Below the pieces are notes generated by a model. The model was not told the origin of the DNA and made no database searches. It saw nothing but the letters and a program-made list of their open reading frames with translations. Positions 42,248-51,789 of a stretch of 64,000 nt of DNA are shown here, in pieces. Made by a program: the position numbers and the translations under genes. The stretch comes from Acetobacter sp. (lineage in GTDB: Bacteria > Pseudomonadota > Alphaproteobacteria > Acetobacterales > Acetobacteraceae), in the NCBI RefSeq assembly GCF_022483985.1, contig NZ_JAKVME010000002.1:434001-498000 (forward strand), given 5' to 3'. How positions within the stretch are numbered: position 1 is the first letter of the stretch; each line of letters starts with the position of its first letter.

Positions 42248-44674
42248 GTGTTGAAGAGTAAACGTTCGGCTCTGCTTGCATCGGTGTGCCTGCTGCCCGC
42301 CCTGTTTTCCCAGAAGGCTTCCGCCCAGTTCATGCCGGTGCATCAGCATTCGGCGGCGCCGCGGCAGACTGTCGGCGATGATGTGGTCTCCCGCAATCAA
42401 CGTATCGAGGAGATCGAGGTCCGCGGTAATGACCGTATCGAGACCAGCACGGTCCTGTCCTACATGGTCGCGCGTCCGGGCGACACCTTCAATCAGGACG
42501 ATCTCGACCGTTCGCTGAAGACGCTCTACGCGACAGGTCTGTTCAAGGATGTGACGCTGCATCGCTCCGGTAGCGTCCTTCAGGTGCAGGTGGTCGAAAA
42601 TCCGATCGTCAACCGGATCGTCTTTGAAGGCAATCATGCGGCGAAGGATGAAGATCTTCGCAAGGTGATCGGCCTGCGTCCCCGTGCGGTTTTCACGGCT
42701 GAGTCGGCAACGTCCGATCGGCAGAAGATTCTTGAGGTCTACGCCCAGAAAGCCCGTTATGGCGCTGATGTAACGCCCCAGTTGATCAAGCTGGCCCATA
42801 ACCGTGTTGATGTGGTCTTTCAGGTGAACGAAGGCCCCCAGACACTGATCAAGCGCATTGCGTTTGTCGGCAACAGGCATTTCAGCGAAGCGCAGCTCGC
42901 CAGTGTGGTCTCCTCCAAGGAAACGGCCTGGTACCGCTTTTTCTCTTCCGCCGACCAGTATAACCCGGAGCGGTTGCGGTATGATGCGGAACTGCTGCGT
43001 CGCTACTACCTCGCGAACGGGTTCGTCGATTTCCAGATGGTCAATGCGACCGGTGAAATGTCGCCTGACCGCAAATCCTTCTTCGTGACCTTCACGATCA
43101 AGGAAGGTCCGCGCTACCGTCTTGGCAAGATCGATATCCGTTCCAGCCTCAGGCATATGCCAGCCCTGAAGCTGCGTAAGTATGTCGAGGTCTACCCGAA
43201 CCAGTGGTACGACGGAAACGCGGTCCAGCAGAATGTGACCAACATGGAGGAGACCCTTCAGAGCGAAGGCTATCCGTTCGCGATGGTCCGTCCCGAGATC
43301 GCCCGCAACCCGGAAAAGCAAATCGTCAATCTTCTGTTTGACGTGAGCGAAGGGCCGCGGATGTATGTCGAGCGGCTGGATATCAACGGCAATACCGTGA
43401 CGCGTGACAATGTCATCCGTCGTCAGATGCCGATGTCGGAAGGCGACCCGTACACGCCGGTCCTGAAGAAATACGCCAAGCAGTCCCTTGAGGATCTGGG
43501 CTACTTCAAGACGGTCACGATCAGTCAGGGACAGGGTTCCGCGCCGGACAAGGTCAATGTCTCGACCGGTGTCGTGGAAAAGCCGACGGGTGAATTCTCT
43601 CTCGGTGGCGGTTACTCGACCGACGTGGGTGTGATCGGTAATATCGGCCTGAAGCAGCACAATCTGCTCGGCACTGGTGTTGACGCCGGTATTTCCGGCA
43701 CGATGGCCTACTACCAGCGTCAGGTTGATGCCTCGATTACGGATCCCTACTTCCTGAACCGCAACCTCGTTGTTGGTGCGGACCTGTTCTACATCAACAA
43801 CCATTACCAGACATATCAGAACTATTCTGAAAGCCGTTACGGCATCACCCTGCGTATGGGCTACGCCTATACCAACCATCTGTCGCAGTCCTTCAACTAC
43901 TCGCTGATGGAACGTGGCGTTTCAGGTGTCTGGGACCATTCCTCTCAGTACATTCTTGATAATCAGGGCCATTCTCTGCTTTCACAGCTTGGCACCACGA
44001 TCCAGTATGACACCCGTGACCGTCGTATGCTGCCGCACAAGGGCTTCATCCTGCGTCTGGGTGGCGATGTGGCCGGTCTTGGCGGCAATGCCCGCTATCT
44101 GCGTGGCAAGTTCGACGCCGCCTACTATCTGCCGCTTGATGACCTCATGAACAATCATGACTGGACTATCGAGTTCAAGGCAGGCACCGGCTTCATGACC
44201 GACTGGGGACATAGCAAGGACTGGATCATCGACAATTTCTATCTCGGTGGTAACAATCTGCGCGGCTTCTGGGATGGTGGCGTTGGACCCCGTGCCATTG
44301 GTCAGGATACGCCGCCGGGTGCGAACCGCGCTGGCGAGGATATGCTGGGTGGTCGCTTCATCTATACAGGGTCGATGACGGTTCATTTCCCGATCCCCTA
44401 TGCGTCTTCCATGGGGCTTCGTGGCCGCGCCTTTGTTGATACCGGCAGTCTGGCGGGTCTGCGTGTTCGTCGTCGCCTGACCAACCCGGAGAAGGATGGC
44501 TCCTTTTATCAGGGCGTAAGTGGCGACAGCCTGACGCCCCGCATCAGTGCCGGCGCTGGTTTTTCCTGGAAAAGTCCGTTCGGTCTGTTGAATATCGATT
44601 GCGGCGTGCCGATCCGTCGCAGCCACAATGACCGTACGCAGCTTCTGCGCTTTGGCTTCGGCCAGCAATTCTGA
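42248..44674 (+). CDS. bamA: Outer membrane protein assembly factor BamA
   Basis: The central outer-membrane insertase for beta-barrel proteins. The chain of about 808 residues has a signal peptide (RSALLASVCLLPALFSQKASA), five POTRA domains (about 45-420, first one IEEIEVRGNDRIETSTVL), and a C-terminal 16-strand barrel ending in the canonical C-terminal phenylalanine (FGFGQQF). Conserved FYLGGNNLRGF and GFSWKSPFGLLNID (near the C-terminus) fit. Start uncertain: GTG 42248 or TTG 42251 lie 6-9 bases after AAGGG; GTG 42242 abuts it. Confidence 0.95.
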   Translation: MLKSKRSALLASVCLLPALFSQKASAQFMPVHQHSAAPRQTVGDDVVSRNQRIEEIEVRGNDRIETSTVLSYMVARPGDTFNQDDLDRSLKTLYATGLFKDVTLHRSGSVLQVQVVENPIVNRIVFEGNHAAKDEDLRKVIGLRPRAVFTAESATSDRQKILEVYAQKARYGADVTPQLIKLAHNRVDVVFQVNEGPQTLIKRIAFVGNRHFSEAQLASVVSSKETAWYRFFSSADQYNPERLRYDAELLRRYYLANGFVDFQMVNATGEMSPDRKSFFVTFTIKEGPRYRLGKIDIRSSLRHMPALKLRKYVEVYPNQWYDGNAVQQNVTNMEETLQSEGYPFAMVRPEIARNPEKQIVNLLFDVSEGPRMYVERLDINGNTVTRDNVIRRQMPMSEGDPYTPVLKKYAKQSLEDLGYFKTVTISQGQGSAPDKVNVSTGVVEKPTGEFSLGGGYSTDVGVIGNIGLKQHNLLGTGVDAGISGTMAYYQRQVDASITDPYFLNRNLVVGADLFYINNHYQTYQNYSESRYGITLRMGYAYTNHLSQSFNYSLMERGVSGVWDHSSQYILDNQGHSLLSQLGTTIQYDTRDRRMLPHKGFILRLGGDVAGLGGNARYLRGKFDAAYYLPLDDLMNNHDWTIEFKAGTGFMTDWGHSKDWIIDNFYLGGNNLRGFWDGGVGPRAIGQDTPPGANRAGEDMLGGRFIYTGSMTVHFPIPYASSMGLRGRAFVDTGSLAGLRVRRRLTNPEKDGSFYQGVSGDSLTPRISAGAGFSWKSPFGLLNIDCGVPIRRSHNDRTQLLRFGFGQQF

Positions 44675-44681
44675 GGTGATG

Positions 44682-45575
44682 ATGATTCGTTTCTCACGGG
44701 CCGCTGTTCTGGCCTCTTCGATGCTGCTTGTCGCCGGTGGAATGGTCTCCGGCGATGCATTCGCCCAGACGGCTGGTGGCGGTGGATGGTTCGTGCCGAA
44801 GGCGGCGCACCCTGTAGCTCCTCCTCCGGCTCATGTGCCGTCCCACGCCAGCCGCCCGATGCCGCAGCCTGCTGAAGATGACGGCAGCGGTGACGAAGCG
44901 GACAATTCATCCCGTCCGCCGCCGGTTCTGCCGCAGCCAGCCATTCCTCCGGCTCCGGGACTGCCGAAAGCCGCGCCTCCGCCGACATCCGTTATCGGCA
45001 TGATCAGCGTTGCAGACGTCATGCGCCAGTCTCTGGCCGGGCAGCAGGTCGAGCGTGAACTGGGCGGTCGTCGTGACGAACTGGCGCGTGACGCACAGCA
45101 CGCGCAGGCTGGCTGGCGTGAAGAGCAGCAGAAGCTGCAAAGCAACGCCAAGAGCATGACGGCTGATCAGATCCAGTCGCAGGAGCGTGCTCTACAGTCG
45201 AAAGTCATGCGGGCGCAGCGTCAGTTCCGTGACCGTAACCGCGTCATTCAGGAAGCCGCTCAGGTGGCTCTGGGACAGATCGAGCGCGAGCTTGTGCAGG
45301 TGATCCAGCAGGTTGCGGGCAGCCACGGGATGAATCTTGTCCTGCATAGCGAGCAGGTCGCCCTGCATGTGGACGGTCAGGACATCACCAACGAGGTCGC
45401 CAAGCAACTGAACGTGGTTCTGCCGACCGTCTATATCCCGGCTGCAAACGAAGATCCGGAAGTTCTGGCCAAATCCGGTAAGATGCCGACGACGGCTTCA
45501 CCTCCGCCTGGTCCGGCGCCAACGGTCAGTCAGGCGGCATCACCCGCACCCGCTCAGGCTCCGGCGCAGAAGTGA
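44682..45575 (+). CDS. OmpH/Skp-family periplasmic chaperone, long form
   Basis: A 297-residue exported protein with a signal peptide (MIRFSRAAVLASSMLLVAGG, cleavage near AFA-QT). The Skp-like part spans about residues 105-245 (IGMISVADVMRQSLAGQQVER, split here as two stretches, then VMRAQRQFRDRNRVIQEAAQ). Skp normally has about 160 residues. Here a Pro-rich N-terminal segment (about 30-100) and an Ala/Pro-rich C-terminal tail extend it. Skp holds unfolded outer-membrane proteins for BamA, its upstream neighbour. ATG 44682 has GAGG with a 5-base spacer. Confidence 0.85.
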   Translation: MIRFSRAAVLASSMLLVAGGMVSGDAFAQTAGGGGWFVPKAAHPVAPPPAHVPSHASRPMPQPAEDDGSGDEADNSSRPPPVLPQPAIPPAPGLPKAAPPPTSVIGMISVADVMRQSLAGQQVERELGGRRDELARDAQHAQAGWREEQQKLQSNAKSMTADQIQSQERALQSKVMRAQRQFRDRNRVIQEAAQVALGQIERELVQVIQQVAGSHGMNLVLHSEQVALHVDGQDITNEVAKQLNVVLPTVYIPAANEDPEVLAKSGKMPTTASPPPGPAPTVSQAASPAPAQAPAQK

Positions 45576-45599
45576 CCGGACAGAGGGTGGTCTGACATC

Positions 45600-46688
45600 A
45601 TGGTGCGTTCTCCTGACACTGTGCTGGGTGATCAAGGGACGGCGGGCGTGGCCAACGCCCGCTTCTTCACCCGCAGTGGTCCTTTTTCAGGTGAGGAACT
45701 GGCCGAGGCGGCAGAGGGGGAGTTTATTCCTCCTCGCGAAGGCGCCGAGGCGGGACGACGCTATGTCGGGATTGGCCCTCTTCAGTCAGCAGGTGCCACC
45801 GAAGTCAGCTTTCTCGATAACCGGCGCTATGCGCCGCTGCTTGACGCAACTGCCGCTGGCCTGATCATTGTGGCGCCTGCTTTTGCGAAGCGTGTGCCTC
45901 CGACCAGCGCGGCAATTGTTTCTTCCAGTCCTTATCTTGCCTGGTCACGCGTTGCACGGATGTTCCATCCGGCGCCTCCGGCGAAACCGGGTCGTCATGC
46001 GAGCGCCGTCATCGGAGAAGGAGCGATCGTTCCCGCTTCCTGTGAAATCGGACCTTTCGTGGTCATCGGAAACGGCGTGGAAATCGGAGAGGCAACCATT
46101 ATCGGTCCTCATACTGTGATTGGCGATGGGGTAACCATCGGCAGGGATTGCCGGATCGGGGCTCAGGTCGTGGTGTCGCACGCCACGCTTGGCGACAGGG
46201 TCACTCTGTTTCCGGGAGTCCGTATCGGGCAGGATGGGTTCGGTTTTGCGGTCGGTCCCGCAGGTTTTGAAAGTGTGCCGCAGCTTGGACGCGTCGTGCT
46301 TGAGCATGATGTGGAGATCGGGGCGAATTCGACAATTGATCGCGGTTCGGTGCAGGACACGGTGATCGGCGCCGGTTCCCGGCTCGACAATCTTGTTCAG
46401 ATTGGCCACAACACCCGTCTGGGCAAGTGCTGCATCGTGGTGTCGCAGGCCGGTATCTCCGGCTCGACCGAACTGGGTGATTTTGTCACGGTCGCAGCGC
46501 AGGCTGGTCTGATCGGACATATCAGGATCGGCACGAAAGCCCGTATCGGCGCGCAATGTGGCGTCATGTCGGATGTTGAGGCTGGCGCGGATGTCATCGG
46601 CAGTCCGGCGATGCCGTTCCGGGAGTTTTTCCGGAATGTGGCGACGTTGAGAAAACTGTCAAAGAAACCCGGCGCCGGGGACGAATGA
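45600..46688 (+). CDS. lpxD: UDP-3-O-(3-hydroxyacyl)glucosamine N-acyltransferase
   Basis: The third lipid A step, adding an amide-linked 3-hydroxyacyl chain. The 362-residue chain has the N-terminal uridine-binding domain (about 15-120; [13 protein letters not shown]) and a long left-handed beta-helix of hexapeptide repeats ([20 protein letters not shown] and onwards). The catalytic histidine lies in [11 protein letters not shown]. Order skp-lpxD-fabZ-lpxA is the normal one. Confidence 0.96.
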   Translation: MVRSPDTVLGDQGTAGVANARFFTRSGPFSGEELAEAAEGEFIPPREGAEAGRRYVGIGPLQSAGATEVSFLDNRRYAPLLDATAAGLIIVAPAFAKRVPPTSAAIVSSSPYLAWSRVARMFHPAPPAKPGRHASAVIGEGAIVPASCEIGPFVVIGNGVEIGEATIIGPHTVIGDGVTIGRDCRIGAQVVVSHATLGDRVTLFPGVRIGQDGFGFAVGPAGFESVPQLGRVVLEHDVEIGANSTIDRGSVQDTVIGAGSRLDNLVQIGHNTRLGKCCIVVSQAGISGSTELGDFVTVAAQAGLIGHIRIGTKARIGAQCGVMSDVEAGADVIGSPAMPFREFFRNVATLRKLSKKPGAGDE

Positions 46689-46731
46689 CAGAAATTGGCG
46701 CAGCAAGCGCATTGGGAATGGTTTGAGAGAC

Positions 46732-47217
46732 GTGGATCAGAAACCTGAAACGCAGGCTCCCGTACAGGAGCCGACCCATATTGAAGCCGTGGACATCATG
46801 CGGATCATGGAAGCGATTCCTCATCGCTATCCGTTCCTGCTGATTGACCGCATGGTTGATGTCGAACTGGGTGCATCGGCTGTCGGCGTGAAGAATGTTT
46901 CCGTCAACGAGCCTTTTTTTCAGGGACATTTCCCGGCGCGCCCGGTCATGCCGGGTGTGCTGATTGTCGAGGCTATGGCCCAGACTGCGGCGACTCTCGT
47001 GGTGCTGACGCTGGGGAAGGCATTCGAGGGTAAGCTGGTTTATTTCATGACCATCGAGAATGCGAAATTCCGCCGTCCGGTTGGTCCGGGTGATCAGTTG
47101 CGTATTCATGTCGTGAAAGAGCGCCAGCGGGCGAATGTCTGGAAATTCAAGGGTGTGGCGCGTGTGGACGGCGTGTCGGTCGCCGAGGCCACCTTCAGCG
47201 CCATGATTATGGAATAG
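46732..47217 (+). CDS. fabZ: 3-hydroxyacyl-[ACP] dehydratase FabZ
   Basis: Dehydrates 3-hydroxyacyl-ACP in fatty acid elongation; it competes with LpxA/LpxD for hydroxyacyl-ACP. The chain of about 161 residues has [15 protein letters not shown], and the active-site His and Glu in [23 protein letters not shown] 46732 ([10 protein letters not shown]) is preferred; TTG 46723 would add three residues. Hot-dog fold family length is normal with a short acidic N-terminal extension. Confidence 0.95.
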   Translation: MDQKPETQAPVQEPTHIEAVDIMRIMEAIPHRYPFLLIDRMVDVELGASAVGVKNVSVNEPFFQGHFPARPVMPGVLIVEAMAQTAATLVVLTLGKAFEGKLVYFMTIENAKFRRPVGPGDQLRIHVVKERQRANVWKFKGVARVDGVSVAEATFSAMIME

Positions 47218-47328
47218 GAGCGCGCCGATACGGGATGTCTGACTTCCGTTTGGAGGCAGATGTTCCTGATTGTGATTCTGCCGGTCCACGAATTGCCGTA
47301 ATTGACGTGGATACGGGAAACGGCGGCA

Positions 47329-48228
47329 ATGGAGGCAGCTCTGGCTGAAGCGATGAAAATTAAGGAAGCAGGCCTCTCCCGGGGGCTGGAGTCGTTTCCC
47401 GAAGGCATCCATCCCACGGCGATCATCGCTCCGGAAGCAAAGCTGGGCAAGGGCGTGCGGATTGGTCCGTGGTGTTCGATCGGTCCGGATGTCGAGGTCG
47501 GAGACGGCGTGGAGATGGTGGCCAATGTCGTGGTGGACGGCCATACACGCCTCGGTGAACACTCGCGTTACTATCCGTTTACGACAGTCGGGCTGGCGCC
47601 TCAGGACCTGAAATATAACGGAGAGCCGACGCGCTGCGAGATCGGCGCCCGTACGGTTGTGCGTGAACACGTCACGATCCACCGGGGCACCGCCACGGGA
47701 AGCGGCCTGACCCGCGTGGGTTCTGACTGCCTGATCATGGCCAACGCCCATGTGGCTCATGACTGCACGCTTGGCGACCGTGTGATCATTGTCAACAATG
47801 TGGTTATGGGCGGGCATGTCTTCATCGCGGATGATGCCCGCGTGATGGGTTCGGCGGCGATTCACCAGTTTGTCCGGATCGGTCGTGCGGCGCTGGTCGG
47901 CGGCGTTGCGGGCGTTGAAGCGGATGTCATTCCCTATGGCAGCGTGCTGGGAAACCGGGCGCGTCTGGTCGGACTGCACTGGATATGGTTACGCCGTAAT
48001 GGCGTGATGCTGGAAGAACGCCATCGGATGCGTCAGGCGTTCCGGCTGCTGTATCCGCGGGACGGTCAGGGCGATGTTTTTGCAGCCAGGCTTGAGCAGG
48101 TCAGGGCGCAGTTCTCGGATGATCCTCGTATTGCTGAGATTCTGGCGTTTATCGACGCCCCCTCCCGTCGTGGGCTTGTGCGTATTGCAACGAGTGATTT
48201 TTCCACAAGCGAAACGGAAGCCGGTTAA
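47329..48228 (+). CDS. lpxA: Acyl-ACP-UDP-N-acetylglucosamine O-acyltransferase
   Basis: The first committed lipid A step. The chain of about 299 residues is a hexapeptide-repeat beta-helix (IAPEAKLGKGVRIGPWCSIG) with the catalytic histidine in NAHVAHDCTLGD and a C-terminal helical domain. It is longer than the E. coli enzyme (262) by N- and C-terminal extensions. ATG 47329 is chosen over a TTG at 47302; ATG 47353 is another option. It follows fabZ and precedes lpxI. Confidence 0.94.
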   Translation: MEAALAEAMKIKEAGLSRGLESFPEGIHPTAIIAPEAKLGKGVRIGPWCSIGPDVEVGDGVEMVANVVVDGHTRLGEHSRYYPFTTVGLAPQDLKYNGEPTRCEIGARTVVREHVTIHRGTATGSGLTRVGSDCLIMANAHVAHDCTLGDRVIIVNNVVMGGHVFIADDARVMGSAAIHQFVRIGRAALVGGVAGVEADVIPYGSVLGNRARLVGLHWIWLRRNGVMLEERHRMRQAFRLLYPRDGQGDVFAARLEQVRAQFSDDPRIAEILAFIDAPSRRGLVRIATSDFSTSETEAG

Positions 48229-48239
48229 GGCGACGGGCG

Positions 48240-49070
48240 GTGAGTGGCTCTGACGCATCGCGACGTTGCGTTGGCATTCTTGCCGGAGGTGGTCCGTTGC
48301 CGGGGCAGGTGGCCGCCGCCGCTGCCGCTCAGGGTCGGGATGTTTTCATTGTCGCCTTTCAGGATTTCGCTGAACCTGCCGTCGTTGAACCTTGGCCACA
48401 TGCCTATGTGCGCCTCGCGGCAGCGGGTGTAATCCTTTCCGAGCTTCGCAGGCATGACTGTCGCGACATCGTTCTGATCGGCCCCGTCCGGCGACCGTCC
48501 TTTCGCGATCTTCGTCCTGATGCGGATGGAGCGCGTATTCTCGCCCGACTCGGCCGGGCGCTCTTCTCCGGTGATGACGGGTTGCTGGGAGCGCTTGTCA
48601 GAATTCTTGGAGAGGAAGGCTTCACTGTCCGTGGGGCGCATGAGTTCCTGTCGCAGTCATTGGGATCTGGTGGCGCTCTCGGCCGTCATGAGCCTGATGA
48701 TATGGCCCGCGCCGATATTGAACGCGGCGTTGAAGTGGTCCGGGAATTGGGCAGGCTGGATATCGGGCAGGGATGTGTCGTTCAGAATGGCGTGGTGCTG
48801 GCTGTCGAAGCCATGGAAGGTACCGACGCCATGTTGAAGCGCGCAGGTCAGTGTCGCCAGCCCGGTGAGGGCGGGGTTCTGATAAAACTCTGCAAACCTG
48901 GGCAGGAGCGTCGGGCTGATATGCCGACGATCGGTCCGAAAACGATTGAAGAAGCGGCGCAGGCGCGGCTTGTCGGGGTGGCCTTCGAGGCTGGCGCGAC
49001 CCTGCTGACGAACCCGGAAGCCTGTGTTGCAGCGGCGGATGAGGCGGGTTTGTTTCTGTTTGGTGTTTGA
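48240..49070 (+). CDS. lpxI: UDP-2,3-diacylglucosamine diphosphatase, LpxI type
   Basis: Cleaves UDP-2,3-diacylglucosamine to lipid X; alphaproteobacteria use LpxI instead of LpxH. The 276-residue chain has VGILAGGGPLPGQVAAAA at the N-terminus and the C-terminal LpxI domain with VLAVEAMEGTDAMLKRAG, LIKLCKPGQERRADMPTIG. GTG start 11 bases after lpxA. It ends the long envelope run here; lpxB does not follow. Confidence 0.94.
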   Translation: MSGSDASRRCVGILAGGGPLPGQVAAAAAAQGRDVFIVAFQDFAEPAVVEPWPHAYVRLAAAGVILSELRRHDCRDIVLIGPVRRPSFRDLRPDADGARILARLGRALFSGDDGLLGALVRILGEEGFTVRGAHEFLSQSLGSGGALGRHEPDDMARADIERGVEVVRELGRLDIGQGCVVQNGVVLAVEAMEGTDAMLKRAGQCRQPGEGGVLIKLCKPGQERRADMPTIGPKTIEEAAQARLVGVAFEAGATLLTNPEACVAAADEAGLFLFGV

Positions 49071-49216
49071 ATTCGGTAATCCGATTATCTGGTGATACTG
49101 TTTGTTCCCGTTTTAAATTATGGTATATATAAAGAATAAATATATTTATTGAGTATTTTTTTTGTTATAATGTAGCGCAATACATAATATACGTTGAAAT
49201 TTTTATTGAAGGTCAG

Positions 49217-50254
49217 GTGGTCTTGTCCCAGAATTCATCTAAAATGATTTCAAGCCCTGTCGGTCGCGATGTATCTGTCGATATCATCCGTGGAATCGCC
49301 ATCATTCTGGTGGTCTTGGGACATGCAAATCGAGGTCAGATAGAAGCGAGGGGTATTGTGCCCACGAGTTTACAGTTTCTCGACTTCGTTATCTATGCAG
49401 TGCATATGCCTGTATTTTTTCTGCTTTCAGGGTATTTCACGTTTATTTCATTGAATAAAAGAAAAGAATTAAAATTTTCACAGAGTAGATTTAAAAATAT
49501 AGTGTGGCCATATGTCGTGTGGTCATTTATTTATTGTATTGTTGGGCATTTAATGTCGTCGTTGACTCATGTGAACCATATGGTGACTTGGTATCAACTT
49601 CTGACGATCGGTTGGAAGCCAATCAGTGTGCTCTGGTTTCTTTATGCGCTGTTTTTCATGCAGATGGGTGCTGTTCTGTTGTGGCGTCGTCCAACCATCG
49701 CTCTGGCGCTCAGTCTCACGGCTGATTTTGCCGTGTTTCTTGTTCCCTCCGGTATATTGCCCGGGATCGTGATGGATGGTGTTGTTCAGGCACCATTTTT
49801 TTACATAGGACTTCTGCTGGCTGAGAGAGGTTTGCCTGCCCTGCTGCCACCCATCAGAAAACCGGGTGCATGGGCCGCAGGATTTCTGGTGGCTTATGTC
49901 CTGCTCGCCTATGCGATGTTCGAGGCGCAGGCGGGGCGACCCGTCCAGTTCATCATGTTGCCTGTGGCTCTGTCTGGACTGCTGGGTCTGGCATGTCTCA
50001 GTCGTGCGCTTATGCTGATGCCTTCCCTGCCTTTTATTGCATCCGGATTGGCGCGATTGGGGCAGGCGTCGCTCGCTATTTATCTGTTGCACATTCTCGT
50101 GCTGGCACTGGTGCCACGGATGCTGCATCAGATGCATGTCAACTCGGTTCCCCTCGCATTGATTTGCGGCACCCTGTTTGGTGTGGCAGGTTCTTATATT
50201 CTCTATCTTGGACTGGAAAAATTCCGGATAGCCCGTTTCCTTGTCCTGCGATGA
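49217..50254 (+). CDS. Acyltransferase family 3 membrane protein
   Basis: A 345-residue integral membrane protein with about ten helices of the acyltransferase-3 type, which O-acetylates sugars of O-antigen, capsule or other glycans. The N-terminal signature is VDIIRGIAIILVVLGHANRG, followed by YAVHMPVFFLLSGYF with the conserved His. It resembles fucose 4-O-acetylase-like members. GTG start behind GAAGG. The 145 bases upstream and the first third of the gene are AT-rich, unlike the neighbouring lpx genes, which hints at acquisition or replacement. Confidence 0.88.
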   Translation: MVLSQNSSKMISSPVGRDVSVDIIRGIAIILVVLGHANRGQIEARGIVPTSLQFLDFVIYAVHMPVFFLLSGYFTFISLNKRKELKFSQSRFKNIVWPYVVWSFIYCIVGHLMSSLTHVNHMVTWYQLLTIGWKPISVLWFLYALFFMQMGAVLLWRRPTIALALSLTADFAVFLVPSGILPGIVMDGVVQAPFFYIGLLLAERGLPALLPPIRKPGAWAAGFLVAYVLLAYAMFEAQAGRPVQFIMLPVALSGLLGLACLSRALMLMPSLPFIASGLARLGQASLAIYLLHILVLALVPRMLHQMHVNSVPLALICGTLFGVAGSYILYLGLEKFRIARFLVLR

Positions 50255-50317
50255 AATGGTCACGTCCGGCATCGGGCGGTCTGGAGAAGAAGACTTTTAC
50301 CGGCAGGAGCACCGAGC

Positions 50318-50719
50318 ATGGGCACTTATCTGCACACCATGATCCGCACGAAAAATCTTGAGGCCAGTCTGGCGTTCTACAGACTGCTGGGGATGCATGA
50401 ACTCCGCAGGCGGGACGTGCCTGAAGGGAAATACACTCTGGCGTTCATCGGTTTCGCAAGCAACGCGGAAGGTCAGGCCGAAGTGGAACTGACCTATAAC
50501 TGGGGTGAGGATGCGGGCTATGATGTCGGCACCGGCTTCGGTCATCTCGCCATTGGCGTTCCTGATGTGGCTGCGGCTGTTGAAACCGTCCGGGCCGGCG
50601 GCGGCAAAGTCACGCGTGAAGCGGGACCAGTGAAGTTCGGTACATCAGTGATTGCCTTCGTGGAAGATCCGGATGGCTACAAGATTGAGCTCATCCAGAA
50701 GACCGAACTGGCTCAATAG
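50318..50719 (+). CDS. gloA: Lactoylglutathione lyase (glyoxalase I)
   Basis: Converts the methylglyoxal-glutathione adduct to S-lactoylglutathione. The 133-residue chain has MGTYLHTMIRTKNLEASLAF, RRRDVPEGKYTLAFIGF, GFGHLAIGVPDV and VAFVEDPDGYKIELI-like residues (here IAFVEDPDGYKIELI), including the His and Glu metal ligands. AGGAGCACC precedes the ATG. Its stop codon directly abuts the stop of the opposite-strand gene. Confidence 0.95.
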   Translation: MGTYLHTMIRTKNLEASLAFYRLLGMHELRRRDVPEGKYTLAFIGFASNAEGQAEVELTYNWGEDAGYDVGTGFGHLAIGVPDVAAAVETVRAGGGKVTREAGPVKFGTSVIAFVEDPDGYKIELIQKTELAQ

Positions 50720-51091
50720 TCAGGTTTTCGTTGTTCTCAGACGTTCTGTCATACGATCAAGAGCGGTAAGAATCTGTCCGGCTCTGGTGCGGGTGGCTTC
50801 ATCCGTGCTGAGGGAAAGCTGATCGGCAGCCAACATGGCGGGAGAGATCATCCCCCTCAGATCGTGGCGAAGCTGGTGAGAGATTTCCGGCGCCGTCTGA
50901 GTGGTTTTTTCACTGGCTGATGCGCTGGCGGCAGGCGGTGAGGACAGGCAGAGCAAGGCGCCTGTTGCGATCAAAGCCCCTGCGAAGCTCAGGAGAATCC
51001 GCGCGGCGAGTGGCAAGGGCACGAACAGGGGAACGAGACCACAGGCGAGCACCAGCAGAAAAACGGAAAGGGCGGGAAGGGAGCGGGGCAA
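50720..51091 (-). CDS. Small membrane protein with histidine-kinase-like dimerisation segment
   Basis: A 123-residue protein with two membrane helices (ALSVFLLVLACGLVPLFV and ARILLSFAGALIATGALL) followed by a cytoplasmic segment reading ISHQLRHDLRGMISPAML and then a second helix (RAGQILTALDRMTERLR). HxLRHDLRG resembles the H-box of histidine kinase DHp domains, but there is no ATP-binding domain. It could be a phosphotransfer or dimerisation protein. Family not securely identified. Convergent with gloA with no gap between the stop codons. Confidence 0.65.
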   Translation of the reverse strand: MPRSLPALSVFLLVLACGLVPLFVPLPLAARILLSFAGALIATGALLCLSSPPAASASASEKTTQTAPEISHQLRHDLRGMISPAMLAADQLSLSTDEATRTRAGQILTALDRMTERLRTTKT

Positions 51092-51260
51092 TTCTGACTC
51101 CTGACGGGAAACCGGTCAGAGTCGGACCGTAAGCACCCGCTGTATCATGTTGACGTTACAGCCTCACATGACTATAAGCCCGCGATCCAGACAAGGCACG
51201 GAATGACTCCGGTGTTGTCTTTTACGAAATCGAGTCTGAGAATTTTAAGGGAGTGCCGCC

Positions 51261-51395
51261 GTGAAGCGCACGTATCAACCTTCCAAGCTGGTCCGTAAGC
51301 GCCGCCACGGTTTCCGTGCACGCAGCGAGACAGTCGGCGGACGCCGCGTTCTGGCCAACCGTCGCTCCAAGGGCCGCAAGCGCCTTTCAGCCTGA
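51261..51395 (+). CDS. rpmH: 50S ribosomal protein L34
   Basis: The 44-residue L34, starting GTG and reading [20 protein letters not shown], then a basic C-terminus [10 protein letters not shown], is unmistakable. AAGGGAG lies upstream. Too short for most ORF listings. It heads the conserved order rpmH-rnpA-yidD-yidC. A weak promoter (TTGTCT at 51215 and GAGAAT at 51238, 17 bases apart) may drive the run. No DnaA boxes are seen next to it. Confidence 0.97.
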   Translation: MKRTYQPSKLVRKRRHGFRARSETVGGRRVLANRRSKGRKRLSA

Positions 51396-51438
51396 GGCTT
51401 CTGGCTCAGGTCATCTCTGACGGATCAGCGCTGAGGAT

Positions 51439-51789
51439 ATGCTGATGCAGCAGCGCTCGATCCGTCTGAAGAAGCGGCCCCAATTTCTGGCTGTCGCGGC
51501 AAAAGCCCGCAAAGCGCCAATGCCGGGCCTCGTTCTTCAGGCACTTCGTCGGGATGACGACGAAGTTGCCCGCGTCGGTTTTACCGTCACCAAAAAAGTC
51601 GGCAACTCGGTTGTCCGCAATCGCGCCCGCAGACGTCTGAAGGAAGCTTTGCTCGTCGTGGAGCGTGAAACTCCTCTCAGCGGTGTCGATCTTGTTCTGA
51701 TCGGCCGTGACGGCACCGGGCGTCGGGCTTTTCCTGATCTTGTTGAAGATCTCCGCAAGGCTCTCCGGAAAACAGACGCTCTTTCATGA
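51439..51789 (+). CDS. rnpA: Ribonuclease P protein component
   Basis: The protein subunit that helps the catalytic RNA trim the 5' end of pre-tRNAs. The 116-residue basic chain has the family RNR block [20 protein letters not shown], and starts [19 protein letters not shown] 51445 is an alternative. Its stop overlaps the yidD ATG (ATGA). Confidence 0.95.
   Translation: MLMQQRSIRLKKRPQFLAVAAKARKAPMPGLVLQALRRDDDEVARVGFTVTKKVGNSVVRNRARRRLKEALLVVERETPLSGVDLVLIGRDGTGRRAFPDLVEDLRKALRKTDALS

Noticed and set aside
42047..43879. 610-codon minus-strand frame opposite bamA
   Set aside because: Complement of the bamA coding sequence; no protein signature.
46594..47979. 461-codon minus-strand frame opposite lpxD, fabZ and lpxA
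   Set aside because: Covers three real genes; composition typical of antisense of GC-rich coding DNA.
51100..51260. Replication origin next to rpmH
   Set aside because: The rpmH-rnpA-yidC order can lie near oriC, but no DnaA boxes, dnaA or dnaN are visible.
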